This document shows, in pieces, positions 21,446 through 21,509 of a stretch of 21,509 bases of DNA. The notes below the pieces were generated by a model that was given only the letters and a program-made list of their open reading frames with translations, did no database searches and was not told the DNA's origin. The first letter of the stretch is position 1. Each line of letters starts with the position of its first letter. The DNA is taken from positions 1 through 21,509 of the forward strand of contig JAAGZO010000877.1 of assembly GCA_024206195.1 (NCBI GenBank), given 5' to 3'. The position numbers were made by a program, and so were the translations under genes. This DNA is from a bacterium (GTDB lineage: Archaea; Nanoarchaeota; Nanoarchaeia; Woesearchaeales; UBA10216).

Positions 21446-21509
21446 AATAAGATTTTAGATGGCGCAAATAACAATAACAATACAAAATAAGTAGCTGTAG
21501 ATGATGGTA
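21446..21509 (+). pseudogene. Decayed third SBBP repeat beyond the stop
   Basis: In the same frame the bases after TAG read NKILDGANNNNNTK, a TAA, then VAVDDG. This lines up with the N-[KL]-S-F-[DN]-G ... S-V-A-V-D-x-DG opening of repeats 1 and 2. Two sense codons are replaced by stops (Trp TGG to TAG; probably a Ser codon to TAA) and one codon near DADG is missing. The homology is short and partly low-complexity, so certainty is moderate. It may be real decay or errors at a contig end. Confidence 0.55.

Overview
The window lies inside one enormous + strand reading frame. The frame is open from the left edge (base 2) to a TAG at 21443-21445, which gives at least 7,147 codons with no interruption and no start codon in view. 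There is no second gene, RNA gene, mobile element, CRISPR array, promoter or terminator that I can support. The other open frames are shadows of repetitive, low-complexity coding sequence.

The protein is a modular, secreted or cell-surface giant. Region by region: (1) 2-3970, a Cys/Asp/Gly/Ser-rich, strongly acidic, nearly Lys-free stretch built on an 855-bp repeat and a looser third copy; (2) 3971-4264, an Ig-like domain; (3) 4265-6895, three LamG (concanavalin-A-like) domains, each inserted in an Ig-like host domain; (4) 6896-8605, an FN3-like domain, a right-handed beta-helix and another FN3/Ig-like domain; (5) 8606-9484, LamG 4 with its host; (6) 9485-10240, two archaeal surface-type beta-sandwich domains; (7) 10241-11461, NosD-like beta-helix A; (8) 11462-15928, LamG 5-9 with their hosts; (9) 15929-16846, an Ig-like domain and a DNRLRE-like domain; (10) 16847-20494, three tandem NosD-like beta-helices B, C and D; (11) 20510-21094, two Ig-like domains; (12) 21095-21445, two SBBP-type beta-propeller repeats. 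A decayed third SBBP repeat is still readable past the stop, to the window edge.

Organism (inference): AT-rich DNA, very frequent N-glycosylation sequons and the mix of LamG-in-Ig modules, NosD-like helices and SBBP repeats fit giant surface proteins of uncultured archaea, DPANN-type lineages such as Woesearchaeota or Pacearchaeota above all. No marker gene confirms this. The likely role is adhesion or glycan binding at the cell surface. No catalytic site was recognised.

Both window ends fall inside repeats of the same gene. This suggests that the window is a contig cut at repeats and that the full gene is longer on at least the left side.
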